A stretch of DNA of 64,000 bases from an uncultured Haliea sp. (GTDB lineage Bacteria > Pseudomonadota > Gammaproteobacteria > Pseudomonadales > Halieaceae): the NCBI GenBank assembly GCA_913062625.1, contig CAJXWP010000007.1, positions 1 through 64,000 on the forward strand, written 5' to 3'. The notes under the pieces were generated by a model. That model searched no databases. It saw only the letters and a list, made by a program, of their open reading frames with translations, and was not told the origin of the DNA. Below, one piece after another: positions 35,695-44,245 of the stretch (position 1 is its first letter; every line of letters starts with the position of its first letter). Both the position numbers and the translations under genes were made by a program.

Positions 35695-35751
35695 CTCAAG
35701 CGTGCTTTAGCCCACACCTTTATTCGAGCCTTTGCAATCGACATGAAAAGC

Positions 35752-37290
35752 CTAGTGTTTGTCTGGTATTGCCACCTGAATTCCACCGACTGCAGGCATA
35801 ACGGTTAGGTTTTTCGGTAACAGTAAGTCTATAAAGGGTTTGAGCGGACTGACTGCCGAGGTCGTGGCATCACCGATACTGCTCATCAACGTGCCATCTC
35901 GCAATACCGCTGTAATACCGCTTGAATCACCCGGCAAACTGACAACGTCCACCATCGCCTCACCCGTTTTCAAGTCGACAGCGGCAACGACAGAACGCAC
36001 TGGCACAGTGATATTCGTCATTGGAATTTGATACCCGTACACCACGGGAACCAGCACGGCATCGCGAGTGACAGTAGGGTTACCGTTACCTGTGGCGACC
36101 GGGTCACCCAAAAACAGCGAGACGGGCAACTGTTGGTGTGCCAAGCGGGAAAAGTCACTCTCCCACAGAATAGTTCCCTGAGGGTCGACCGCAACGAGGG
36201 CCGGGGCATACGCTTGCAGTGCATAGATAACGCCATCGCCACCCACCGCAGCGGCCCCTGCCGTGGCGCTAGTTTTGACCCTCCACACGATGGCACCGCT
36301 GACGGCATCGATACTGTATAACCAGCCTTCTTCATCGCTGACATAGACCCGGTCCTCCTCGGGAGACAACGCCGGACTGGAGCCACTTCCCAAACCAATA
36401 TCCGTGACAAATAACTCCTCGACTAACACGCCTGTATCGGATGAACTCAAATCTAGCGCATAAAGAGACCCGAACCCCTTCTCTACACTGCTGCCTACCA
36501 CATAAACACGACCGCTCTGGGAGACAGCGGGTGTGTTGGCAGATCGCATACTACCGCCAAAGATCAACTGCCAAGCCCATTCTCTGAAATCAGGATCCAT
36601 AAAATGATTGGCAAAAACGCTGTCCGGCATGCTCACCGTTTTCGCATAGGGCGGCAGCACACCAGGCAACCGATACCCCTGATTAACCACCGCACCCGTG
36701 GTCCGATCCACGACCACAACGTCTCCAAAATTCGTGACTCCGAGTAAATGACCCTCTCGCGTGAATACCGCAGTGGTGAAGGCATTGACCGAGTGTGTTC
36801 CCGCGGCCATCCAGTCGCCAGGCTGTATAGCAGGCAATGCAATTTTCCATTTCACCGCGCCATCAGGGGAAAAAGCAAACAACTGATTGCAGTCACTGAC
36901 GAACAGGTCGCCGGCCTCATCCACTATCGGACTAGACAAAAATGCACAGGGGTCAACCCCCTCATCTGCGCTTTGCCACGGATCAGACTGCCAGAGCAAT
37001 TGACCGTCTATGGAAAACGCATGCAAATTACTGTGGCCTTTAGTCATGCCGGTGGTCACGTAAATCTGTCTGCCATCTGGACTCGTTGTGGGTGCCGTTA
37101 GCACGGTAGCGCCGGCCAGTGCTTGCCAGATCCTATAATCTGCCGGCACTATATCGACATCTACATAGCGTCGATTACCCGAGTCTTGATGCAGCGTTGA
37201 CCAGCCCCCTGCAGAATAGTTATCGGCCGCCATAGCTACTGAACCAGTCAGTGCTGCCATCGCCGCACAGAATAAGGCAATACGTTTCAT
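35752..37290 (-). CDS. Periplasmic PQQ-like beta-propeller protein
   Basis: A 512-residue secreted protein. Signal peptide MKRIALFCAAMAALTGSVAMAAD. The body is a run of about seven or eight blades with the PQQ-repeat pattern G-x-(L/I)-x-A-x-D-x-x-(T/S)-G-x-x-x-W, for example LYSIDAVSGAIVWRVKTS, LVAVDPQGTILWESDF, VVVVDRTTGAVV and AAVDLKTGEAMVDV. The residues of true quinoprotein alcohol dehydrogenases (the Cys-Cys ring, Asp-Tyr-Asp) are not seen, so it is more likely a binding scaffold than a dehydrogenase. It lies between the LLM gene and the unknown protein gene; such propellers recur in sphingomonad and marine catabolic clusters. Confidence 0.78.
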   Translation of the reverse strand: MKRIALFCAAMAALTGSVAMAADNYSAGGWSTLHQDSGNRRYVDVDIVPADYRIWQALAGATVLTAPTTSPDGRQIYVTTGMTKGHSNLHAFSIDGQLLWQSDPWQSADEGVDPCAFLSSPIVDEAGDLFVSDCNQLFAFSPDGAVKWKIALPAIQPGDWMAAGTHSVNAFTTAVFTREGHLLGVTNFGDVVVVDRTTGAVVNQGYRLPGVLPPYAKTVSMPDSVFANHFMDPDFREWAWQLIFGGSMRSANTPAVSQSGRVYVVGSSVEKGFGSLYALDLSSSDTGVLVEELFVTDIGLGSGSSPALSPEEDRVYVSDEEGWLYSIDAVSGAIVWRVKTSATAGAAAVGGDGVIYALQAYAPALVAVDPQGTILWESDFSRLAHQQLPVSLFLGDPVATGNGNPTVTRDAVLVPVVYGYQIPMTNITVPVRSVVAAVDLKTGEAMVDVVSLPGDSSGITAVLRDGTLMSSIGDATTSAVSPLKPFIDLLLPKNLTVMPAVGGIQVAIPDKH

Positions 37291-37379
37291 AGAAAGTCTC
37301 TTACAGTTTTAGCCACAGGCCTTCGCCCCCAGACCTCAGCCTACTAAGTCACATGCAGTGATATCGCATGACTTCGCGC

Positions 37380-38633
37380 TTACAGCTGCAGCAATTGAAT
37401 ATGGTCCTGCAGTTTAGTTTGATACAAGACTGTACCTTTCGCGATTTGAACCGACAACGTTTCCTCTGCACAAGCGCCGCTTCCGTCGATAATAATCTCC
37501 CACGCTAGAGAGCTCTTCTTACTTGCAACGACCTGTGCTCGAACGTCTACTCCTCTTACAATCCCTTCCAACCCACCGATCATCCCTCGTGCCAACAAAG
37601 CGTGCCAGCCGTAGGGCAGCTCCTCGCCAGACGCAGGGCAGTCCAACAGCTCGAACAGTGCTCGTGTGTCGTCTAGTCGCGTAAGCTGAATCGACCAATA
37701 CTCACTAGGCTGAAACGCTGGATGCACTTGCAACACTGCAATAACATCGTCAATGCCATCACCGTCACAACCCAGCCATATTTTCAATCGCTCACTGACC
37801 ACCCAACCACTCCCCGCCATCTGGAACTCAGCGACAGTCATTGCGGCGTCCTCGCCATAGCGTTCAGCAACTGCGTACATCAGTCCTACCACTAGCAAAT
37901 GCACTTGTACTGCCAGTTCACTGCACACGACAGCCAAAGCCGCGTCAGAAAGTTGCTCGAGCTGCAATTGTTCGAATACCGGACCGTCGTAATAGGCCAT
38001 ACCCCCGGACTGAGTGCTCTTTGGACGCGAGATCGCGATGTTAGCGAGACGGGTGCGGCTCATCACCCGAGTAATTTCAGGCTCTATCACTTTTTCTGAA
38101 GCAGGATCAATAGACACCGTCCACTCACAATGCGTCTCTCTATCAGCGGGCACACGCGGCGGCCGGTGGACTGGTACAATGCGAGCGCGCGCATTCGTCG
38201 CTATCGCTGTGGCATTAAAGGTCGGATCTTCGATATCGTGGCACATTACCTTCACCGCGTCCGGGCCGCGCGGTTCAGTTTCCAACAGTGCGCCACAGCT
38301 GTTAAGCCAGAAACGGCCACTATCGGCCGACGAAACCTCAAAGTGCACATCGAAATACTGGTGTGTAAAACCACACTCCAACTGCAAGCCCTTAAAAATA
38401 GTTGCAACGTCGGTGCCTCCAGCAAAGCCCATCGCTTTTTGCATGCGGCGTGTATAAACAGGGCTAGCCCCCATCCAGTTGGCGATAGCGACCTCCTTAT
38501 ACGCTTCATCACCATGATTGATGCGCAAAGCAGCATAACCGGTGCGGCTATTGAACTGCGCACACAGCATATACTCGCGACCGAGCTGGGCAAGTTGCAG
38601 TCGACTAAATCCCGCTAGTTCTTTTTTAATCAA
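37380..38633 (-). CDS. Conserved-looking protein of unknown family
   Basis: A 417-residue cytoplasmic protein with no signal peptide or membrane helix. I do not recognise it. The N-terminal half has REYMLCAQFNSRTGYAALRI, FDVHFEVSSADSGRFWLNSCGALLETEPRG and VKVMCHDIEDPTFNATAIATN; the middle has PVHRPPRVPADRETHCEWTVSID. The C-terminal half is rich in hydrophobic helices and may be a ligand-binding domain. The TTG at 38633 is preceded by GGGAG at six bases; a TTG at 38648 is the alternative. It is divergent from the TetR gene at 38775 with the operator palindrome between, so it is probably under that repressor and part of the same pathway. Confidence 0.65.
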   Translation of the reverse strand: MIKKELAGFSRLQLAQLGREYMLCAQFNSRTGYAALRINHGDEAYKEVAIANWMGASPVYTRRMQKAMGFAGGTDVATIFKGLQLECGFTHQYFDVHFEVSSADSGRFWLNSCGALLETEPRGPDAVKVMCHDIEDPTFNATAIATNARARIVPVHRPPRVPADRETHCEWTVSIDPASEKVIEPEITRVMSRTRLANIAISRPKSTQSGGMAYYDGPVFEQLQLEQLSDAALAVVCSELAVQVHLLVVGLMYAVAERYGEDAAMTVAEFQMAGSGWVVSERLKIWLGCDGDGIDDVIAVLQVHPAFQPSEYWSIQLTRLDDTRALFELLDCPASGEELPYGWHALLARGMIGGLEGIVRGVDVRAQVVASKKSSLAWEIIIDGSGACAEETLSVQIAKGTVLYQTKLQDHIQLLQL

Positions 38634-38698
38634 TGTCTGCTCCCGCAAAGGTGTAAGAACGGATGAGTTACATGTCAGTCAATATATATCCATTGTTT

Positions 38699-38714
38699 TA
38701 TAGTTACCACTATT
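38699..38714. promoter_or_regulatory. Candidate TetR operator TATAGT-TACC-ACTATT
   Basis: Matches TATAGT-N4-ACTATA with one mismatch. It lies in the 141-base divergent region between the tetR gene and the unknown protein gene. TTGTTT (38693-38698) and TATAAT (38716-38721) spaced by 17 bases make a plausible tetR promoter with the palindrome inside the spacer, and TATAAA on the minus strand would serve the other gene. This is the arrangement expected of an autoregulating repressor. Confidence 0.65.
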
Positions 38715-38774
38715 TTATAATTCTCACGAAAGCCGTGCATTCCAACATCTCGGGTTCAACAAGGTTAGAAAAAA

Positions 38775-39368
38775 ATGAAGCCGACCAAACGGGAAGTCAC
38801 GCGAGAAAAAGTCATCAATGCGGCTATAGACTGCATCTATCGCGATGGGTTCAATGCCGCTCATACCAATCGCATAGCTGAGGAAGCTGGCGTCAGCTGG
38901 GGCGTACTGCAGTACCACTTTGGCGACAAAGACGGCTTGCTGCAGGCAGTAATCGATTATATCTTTGATGAATTCGCCACCACATTGGAATCAACATCAC
39001 TGCAGGGCGACGATCTTCAGCAGCGGGTTAGACAGCTGATAGATGTCGTCTGGACACTGGTTAGCAAGAAAGAGTATCGGGTAAGCATCGCCATACTGCG
39101 CAATGCTGGAAAAGATGATGGCTCCACTATTAACGGACAGAAACAGCTGTCACGATGGGCAAAAAAAACCTCTAACCTGTGGGACGATCTTTTTGAAGAC
39201 AACCTTCAGGAGCCACGACAGAGTGACATTGCTCGTCACCTACTGTTTGCGACGCTGCGCGGGATGGTCGATGAAATCAACCCCCGCAATATTAAGACAA
39301 AAAAATCGATTAAACTGGAATGCGACGCTCTGAGTGAAGCGATAACCTTCCTGCTCAGTAGACATTAA
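38775..39368 (+). CDS. TetR family transcriptional regulator, likely pathway repressor
   Basis: A 197-residue TetR-type regulator. DNA-binding domain at the N-terminus: REVTREKVINAAIDCIYRDGFNAAHTNRIAEEAGVSWGVLQYHFGDKDGLLQAV, with the recognition helix around AGVSWGVLQYHFGDK. The remainder is an all-helical ligand-binding domain. It ends three bases before the convergent P450 gene. Because a TATAGT palindrome lies in its own promoter and others are at the receptor and P450 promoters, it is the simplest candidate for the local repressor, released by a pathway substrate. Its paralogue at 13047 shares the recognition helix and cannot be excluded as the binder. Confidence 0.9.
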   Translation: MKPTKREVTREKVINAAIDCIYRDGFNAAHTNRIAEEAGVSWGVLQYHFGDKDGLLQAVIDYIFDEFATTLESTSLQGDDLQQRVRQLIDVVWTLVSKKEYRVSIAILRNAGKDDGSTINGQKQLSRWAKKTSNLWDDLFEDNLQEPRQSDIARHLLFATLRGMVDEINPRNIKTKKSIKLECDALSEAITFLLSRH

Positions 39369-39371
39369 GCA

Positions 39372-40598
39372 TCACACCACATCAAATTCAATCGGCATTT
39401 TTTTGATGCCATGAATAAAACTCGAACGCAGCCAGTTAACCTCTCCCGTTAAGCGAGGATTGCGAATGCGCTTTAGAATTTCCTCAAAAACCACCCTGAG
39501 TTCTAGTCGTGCCAAGTGAGAACCCATACAAAAGTGCTCACCCACACCAAACGCGCGGTGGCTATTTTTTACATCTTCGCGCTGCGCCCGCGTGATATCG
39601 AAGATGTCGCCGTCACTGAATACGTCCTCATCAGCATTAACTGCAGCATAATATAAATTGATCTTGTCACCCTTCTTAATCAATTGACCACTCACTTCTA
39701 CGTCCTGCATAGCCGTGCGCCTAAAACACATAACAGCGGGGTCAAAGCGCAAGACTTCTTCGATGGCACCTTCGAGTAAATCGGGATTATCCACCAACTG
39801 TTGATATTGCTCAGGATGCTCCATTAACAGGCGCATGCCTTGAGATGTGACCGTGCGCGTTGTTTCATTGCCCGCTACCATCAGCATCAAGAAAAAATGA
39901 CAAAATTCTTCGTCAGTAAGTGGCTCATCCTCCACTGTGCCATTAAGCAGTACATGGACAATGTCATCTTGTGGATTATCGCGATGTGCTTCCGCTAATT
40001 CATGAGCGAGGAAAAACATCTCCGCCATCGCTGTTTCGCCATCTTCCTGCGTCGTAGTGAGCTCCGGATCCGACATTCCTAGCATGGTATTGGTCAACTC
40101 AAACAGATGTTGGCGCCTGTCGATAGGCACCCCCATCAGTTCGCAAATAGCGATAAGTGGCAACTCCGCCGCGATGTCTTCTACAAATTCGCACTCGCCC
40201 CCTACAATCGCTCGGGTGACAATGTCGCGAGCGACCTGCCGAAAACGTGGCTCATAGCCGTCCACCTTTTTCGGTGTAAATGCATTGCGCACGAGGCGCC
40301 GGTACTTCAAGTGCTGTGGCGGATCCATATTAATCAATTGCTGACGCATCAGAATCACCCTCTCCGGATCAGATTCGAATGGTAAAGCACTCTTCTCCGC
40401 AGATGAAAAAAGAAGCGGGCTCTTGGAAATAAAATCTAAATCCTTCTGTTTAGTTACCGCCCAAAAGCCAGTACTCGTCTCGGGGTCGTCGTGCCAGTAC
40501 AACGGCTCTTCATTGCGCAGGTACTTAAAAACCTCTCGCGGCACTCCACCGGTGTAGGTTTCAGGAGCAGTGAGATCGAAATGTGGACACCCAGCCAT
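39372..40598 (-). CDS. Cytochrome P450, CYP125/CYP142-like
   Basis: A 408-residue soluble P450. I-helix AGNETT (242-247), ExxR at 281-284 (EEVLRFDPAVMCFRRT), haem loop FGVGEHFCMG with Cys357. AGNETTRT, FDPAVMCFRRTAMQDVEVSGQLIKKGD and the ending WLRSSFIHGIKKMPIEF recall CYP125/CYP142/CYP124 of mycobacteria, which oxidise the side chain of cholesterol or methyl-branched lipids at the terminal carbon. Its promoter holds a weak copy of the TATAGT operator (40654-40669). Together with the CYP51-like P450 this suggests oxidation of a steroid- or terpenoid-like molecule; that is an inference from resemblance by eye. Confidence 0.9.
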   Translation of the reverse strand: MAGCPHFDLTAPETYTGGVPREVFKYLRNEEPLYWHDDPETSTGFWAVTKQKDLDFISKSPLLFSSAEKSALPFESDPERVILMRQQLINMDPPQHLKYRRLVRNAFTPKKVDGYEPRFRQVARDIVTRAIVGGECEFVEDIAAELPLIAICELMGVPIDRRQHLFELTNTMLGMSDPELTTTQEDGETAMAEMFFLAHELAEAHRDNPQDDIVHVLLNGTVEDEPLTDEEFCHFFLMLMVAGNETTRTVTSQGMRLLMEHPEQYQQLVDNPDLLEGAIEEVLRFDPAVMCFRRTAMQDVEVSGQLIKKGDKINLYYAAVNADEDVFSDGDIFDITRAQREDVKNSHRAFGVGEHFCMGSHLARLELRVVFEEILKRIRNPRLTGEVNWLRSSFIHGIKKMPIEFDVV

Positions 40599-40653
40599 TA
40601 TGCATACCTCTGGTAATTCAAGTCGCGGGACGGGAGACTACATCCTCATAGTT

Positions 40654-40669
40654 TATAGCTGCAAGAGCG
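40654..40669. promoter_or_regulatory. Weak copy of the TATAGT operator before the P450 gene
   Basis: On the minus strand TTGCAGCTATAAA (40652-40664) matches the right side of the operator at 34797 at 12 of 13 positions, including the overlap with TATAAA, but the other half-site (TCTTGC side) is degenerate. It lies about 55 bases before the P450 start. Confidence 0.35.
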
Positions 40670-40850
40670 GGCCTCTTTTAAACCCTGTTCACTACAGTTT
40701 AGTCTCCAACCTTTGACCGCCTCTAAGACACAGGCGACACGGATGGCACCGCTCACTGAACGAATAGTCTACTGTGCGGAGCGAGTACACAGTGTGCACT
40801 ATCGAGCTAGCACTGCTGACGGCAGAACGTTTACAGGCATCGGAACATGG

Positions 40851-42101
40851 CTAAGCGGTTAAGTTCAACTGTAATGCGTCCAATCGCCGCACAAATATGC
40901 TGGATACATGCCGTGCGGAAAACGCACCGTCCAAGCTGAAGCTGCTCGTTTGCTGCAGCAGCTCTTCCAGAATCACCCGGGCCTCCAGACGCGCTAGCCT
41001 CGCACCAATGCAAAAGTGAATACCATGGCCAAAGCCTAAATACTCATTCGTATTGTGGCGCTCGATATCCAGTGTATCTGGCTTAGAGAAAATCGCTGGA
41101 TCACGGTTCGCAGCTGCCCACAGCAGAAACAGTCTCGCACTAGCCGGAATAGCCACACCGTTTAGTTGTGTCTCGTTCAAAACCGCTCGATAGTGCCCCC
41201 GAAAAGGTGACTCCAACCTTACGACCTCTTCGACATAACGTGCAATGAGCTGCGGCTGCTCGCGCAGGCGATGCTGCAGTGCACTGTCCTCAGCTAGTAT
41301 ACGAACCGCACTCCCCACCAAGCTTGAAGTGGACTCACCGGCGGCACCCACCAGGACAATAATGATGGACACTGCGTCCTGCTGAGAAATCAGTCCCTCC
41401 CTGACACCCCTCGCCAGCTCACCCATCACATCATCCGGACTTTCCGCAGCCGATCTTTGCAGCCGGGCGTCGAAGTGTCGCTTGAGATAATCACTCATCT
41501 CCCCAGTGGAGACACTCAACTCTAGCATCCGGTCCAGGGTGGCAGTCCCTGCAAGAATATCGCCGCCACTGAAGGCCCAGTCCAGCAGTTGATCGACATC
41601 TTCGACGGGCAAACCCACCAGACGCGCCATCACCTTCACCGGAATCGCATTAGCTAACTCTCCGACACAATCACCTTGTCCTGCATCGACCAGCTTTTGC
41701 ACTCCGTTACGCGCCCAGTCGCGCACCTCGGCCTCCATTACGGCAACCTTTCGGGCGTTAAGCTGGGGCAGTACTAACTTGCGGTGCACCGAATGAAACG
41801 GTTCATCCGCATTGGCAATGGCATCCACTGTGCCACCAAACTGGGTAAAATCGAACAATTCTGGCTGGCCATTGGCGCCCGTCACCAAGATGCCTGTCAA
41901 ATTAGCCGAGTAATCCTTCTGATTCTTTAGCACCTGATGAATCAATTCCCAGGACGATACTAGGTAAACCTCCGTCCCCGGCACCTGATAAACCGGCGCA
42001 TCACTGACCAGCGCACGATAAAAGGGGTAAGGATCTTCGATCACGAGCGGATCAAGCAATTGATAAGTGAGCGAAGGCGACTGCACAGTGACGTTATTCA
42101 T
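40851..42101 (-). CDS. Cytochrome P450
   Basis: A 416-residue soluble bacterial P450. Haem loop FGHGIHFCIGARLARLEARV, I-helix VLVGAAGESTSS (the usual AGxxT with Glu-Ser), ExxR in EEVVRLESPFRGHYR. The start at 42101 has GGAG six bases upstream; the reading to 42191 adds residues without family character. The gene is downstream of the SGNH hydrolase gene with 100 bases between. Hydroxylation of an unknown substrate; the redox partner is probably supplied by the ferredoxin at 32.7 kb or one elsewhere. Confidence 0.9.
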   Translation of the reverse strand: MNNVTVQSPSLTYQLLDPLVIEDPYPFYRALVSDAPVYQVPGTEVYLVSSWELIHQVLKNQKDYSANLTGILVTGANGQPELFDFTQFGGTVDAIANADEPFHSVHRKLVLPQLNARKVAVMEAEVRDWARNGVQKLVDAGQGDCVGELANAIPVKVMARLVGLPVEDVDQLLDWAFSGGDILAGTATLDRMLELSVSTGEMSDYLKRHFDARLQRSAAESPDDVMGELARGVREGLISQQDAVSIIIVLVGAAGESTSSLVGSAVRILAEDSALQHRLREQPQLIARYVEEVVRLESPFRGHYRAVLNETQLNGVAIPASARLFLLWAAANRDPAIFSKPDTLDIERHNTNEYLGFGHGIHFCIGARLARLEARVILEELLQQTSSFSLDGAFSARHVSSIFVRRLDALQLNLTA

Positions 42102-42201
42102 GATGCTCTCCGGTAATACGTTCATGCTGCATGGTAGCGCCCTGGCATAGCCGTGCTCTGCCGCTTCGCACTGCCTCCGCTGGAGATGCATCTGCGCTGT
42201 C

Positions 42202-42954
42202 TCAGACTAAAGGAGACGACCCGACAACACCAGAAAAGTCTCCGAGTCCGTCCGTGAGGTGCGCTCGGATGATTTCACGCCAGATTTGATAGCCTCGCTT
42301 GCTCAAATGCAGACCATCGATAATATAGTTTTCTGGGTCTGGCTCACCGTCATTGCCTTTTAAAGCTCCTGAGGTGTCAATAAAATATAGGTTTAGATCA
42401 GTCTCAGACCAAGCTTCTATCAGCGCATTAGTGGACTGAGCGATCGGCCAGACGGCCCAGCGGCGCGGAGACGGCGTAATACCGATGTAAAATACCGGCA
42501 AGGCTGGTTGGTTGACGCGGATCTTCCTAATAAATTCCTGATAACTGGCCAGCAGAACCTGAGGTGTTTTACTGGCGGTAGGAACAATATCGTTGGTCCC
42601 GGCAAACACCACCACCGCGCGTGGCCGGTAAACAGTGACCAGTCTTCCAGCATAATAAACAACATCGTTAAGCTTCGAGCCGCCAAAGCCATGCTGAATA
42701 ACTGGCAGGGGTGCCATATCATCTGCCAACGTATCCCACAGTCGAATACTGGAGCTACCGATGAACACCACACCCTCTCCTGGCCCATATAAATCGAGAG
42801 TTTTTGACTCAAGGGCGCTAACCGCCGCCTCCCAGACCACCGGATCCTCGCTCTGGACTTTCTGTACCTCTGCGTAGAGTTGCCACGCCAGCCAACAAAG
42901 ACCTAGGACCAGAAGCCCGAGGAACGCAGTAATAATCTTTAGACTTTTTCGCAT
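42202..42954 (-). CDS. SGNH/GDSL hydrolase with N-terminal membrane anchor
   Basis: A 250-residue lipase/esterase-type protein. An uncleaved signal anchor (MRKSLKIITAFLGLLVLGLCWLAW) puts the enzyme in the periplasm. The four blocks are visible: VVFIGSSSIRLW (nucleophile Ser), HGFGGSKLND (oxyanion Gly), VFAGTNDIV (Asn), and IIDGLHLSKRGY (catalytic Asp-x-x-His). It belongs to the G-D-S-L subgroup with GSSS as in acetylesterases and platelet-activating-factor acetylhydrolase-like proteins. GAGG lies five bases before the ATG at 42954. Confidence 0.88.
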   Translation of the reverse strand: MRKSLKIITAFLGLLVLGLCWLAWQLYAEVQKVQSEDPVVWEAAVSALESKTLDLYGPGEGVVFIGSSSIRLWDTLADDMAPLPVIQHGFGGSKLNDVVYYAGRLVTVYRPRAVVVFAGTNDIVPTASKTPQVLLASYQEFIRKIRVNQPALPVFYIGITPSPRRWAVWPIAQSTNALIEAWSETDLNLYFIDTSGALKGNDGEPDPENYIIDGLHLSKRGYQIWREIIRAHLTDGLGDFSGVVGSSPLV

Positions 42955-43142
42955 ATGTCCTCGAGATTTTATGTGGGCCTGCGACACTCAATACACAACG
43001 CTATACCATCCCGCCAGTGGCAGATTACCAGAAGCTGGCAGTTGAGTCGCACCGTTCCCAAGGCTATGATCGCCATTGTTTTTCACCTTGCGGATAAAAA
43101 GTGGTAATTTTGGACGCACTGAAACGGAAAGCCCAAACGCCC

Positions 43143-43721
43143 ATGCTGCATCTCGTCCGTACATTGGCACTTTCCTATCTCCTAGCAGTCTCGACGATGT
43201 CACCCTTTCATGAAGTGATGGCAGCGTCCGCACCCACGTCCCTCGTATGGTTATCCGTCGACACCGAAAAACTCAGCCTTGCTGTCATGCGCGGTGACAC
43301 TGAATTGCAACTATTCGAAAACATTGCCATCGGTAGCGGTGGTTCGACACTAAAAAGGCAAATGGGCGACCAAACGACACCAATGGGCGACTTTACTATT
43401 ACCGAAATCAGGCACAGCGAGCGCTTTGAGCTGTTTATGGCCTTCGATTACCCCAATCTTGATCACACCGAGAGGGCCTTTCAGGATAAGCGCATCGACG
43501 CGCAAGAGTATAGGGCGTTGCGATATGACCTCGATCGCGGCAATCCGCCCCCTCAAGAGACGAGTCTTGGCGGGTATCTGGGCATTCACGGCATCGGTGA
43601 TGGCGACAAGGAAATACATGAATCCATCAACTGGACCGACGGCTGTATAGCCATAAACAACGAACAATTGACGGAGCTGGCCGGCTGGGTAAAAGTTGGC
43701 ACTCGAGTAAATGTCCACTAA
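43143..43721 (+). CDS. L,D-transpeptidase family protein
   Basis: A 192-residue secreted protein. Signal peptide MLHLVRTLALSYLLAVSTMS...VMA. The YkuD domain is seen in KLSLAVMRGDTELQLFENIAIGSGG, RQMGDQTTPMGDFTI and the catalytic block GYLGIHGIGDGDKEIHESINWTDGCIAINN, where His and Cys are the active residues. The enzyme forms or cuts L,D-peptide links in peptidoglycan, or attaches lipoproteins to it. It is followed by an Lpp-like lipoprotein gene, which supports the attachment role. A GTG start at 43101 is possible but lacks a ribosome binding site. Confidence 0.82.
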   Translation: MLHLVRTLALSYLLAVSTMSPFHEVMAASAPTSLVWLSVDTEKLSLAVMRGDTELQLFENIAIGSGGSTLKRQMGDQTTPMGDFTITEIRHSERFELFMAFDYPNLDHTERAFQDKRIDAQEYRALRYDLDRGNPPPQETSLGGYLGIHGIGDGDKEIHESINWTDGCIAINNEQLTELAGWVKVGTRVNVH

Positions 43722-43918
43722 CTGGCAAAAAGTCGGGTAAACAATCCCTTGCGATTACGCTCAGTATCTTTGAAAATGGGGACTGGAGGTGCTCGTCGAC
43801 TTAACTTGGCGACATTGCCTTGAAACGAACAGTTCAGCCCTGCACTCAAAGGGGACACGCTGTTCATAGTAAAACATCTAACACGCCGACAATGGCTGAA
43901 CATCTAGAGGACGATATT

Positions 43919-44164
43919 ATGCGTAATTCGCTGAAGACCACTGCAGCAGCATTCATGCTGGTAGCACTGACTGGACTGACTGGTTGTGCTACAACTAGAG
44001 ATCTGGACGTATTGAAGCTAGCAGTAGAAAAAGCACAAAGCACCGCCGATGCCGCCAACGCCGCTGCTGGGAACGCACAGTCTGGTGCTGATTCAGCAAT
44101 GGCATGCTGTAAAGCCAACACCGAAAAAATGGACCGTATGTTTAAACAGTCTATGAACAAGTAG
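43919..44164 (+). CDS. Lpp/OprI-like murein lipoprotein
   Basis: An 81-residue lipoprotein. Signal MRNSLKTTAAAFMLVALTGLTGC with lipobox LTGC, then an Ala-rich heptad coiled coil (LDVLKLAVEKAQSTADAANAAAGNAQSGADSA) and a C-terminal ending FKQSMNK. The terminal Lys is the residue that in E. coli Lpp is bonded to meso-diaminopimelate, tying the outer membrane to the wall. Unlike E. coli Lpp and Pseudomonas OprI there is a Cys-Cys pair in the coil (MACCKAN), which could make interchain disulfides. GAGGA seven bases before the ATG fixes the start; the longer reading from 43820 is rejected. It lies between two L,D-transpeptidase genes. Confidence 0.85.
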   Translation: MRNSLKTTAAAFMLVALTGLTGCATTRDLDVLKLAVEKAQSTADAANAAAGNAQSGADSAMACCKANTEKMDRMFKQSMNK

Positions 44165-44245
44165 TAACAAAAGCACCTCCTTGCCGGAGCACCCTCACCC
44201 GCTAGCAATAGTAGAGTGGGGATGTTTCGGTTACTTCGTTACAAT

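Noticed and set aside
3698-42340. Single TATAGT half-sites, for example 3698-3703 (end of the atypical SDR gene) and near 42325 (inside the SGNH hydrolase gene).
   Set aside because: No second half, and positions inside or at the end of coding sequence. The TATAGT at 16342-16347 is explained as a tRNA -10 box.
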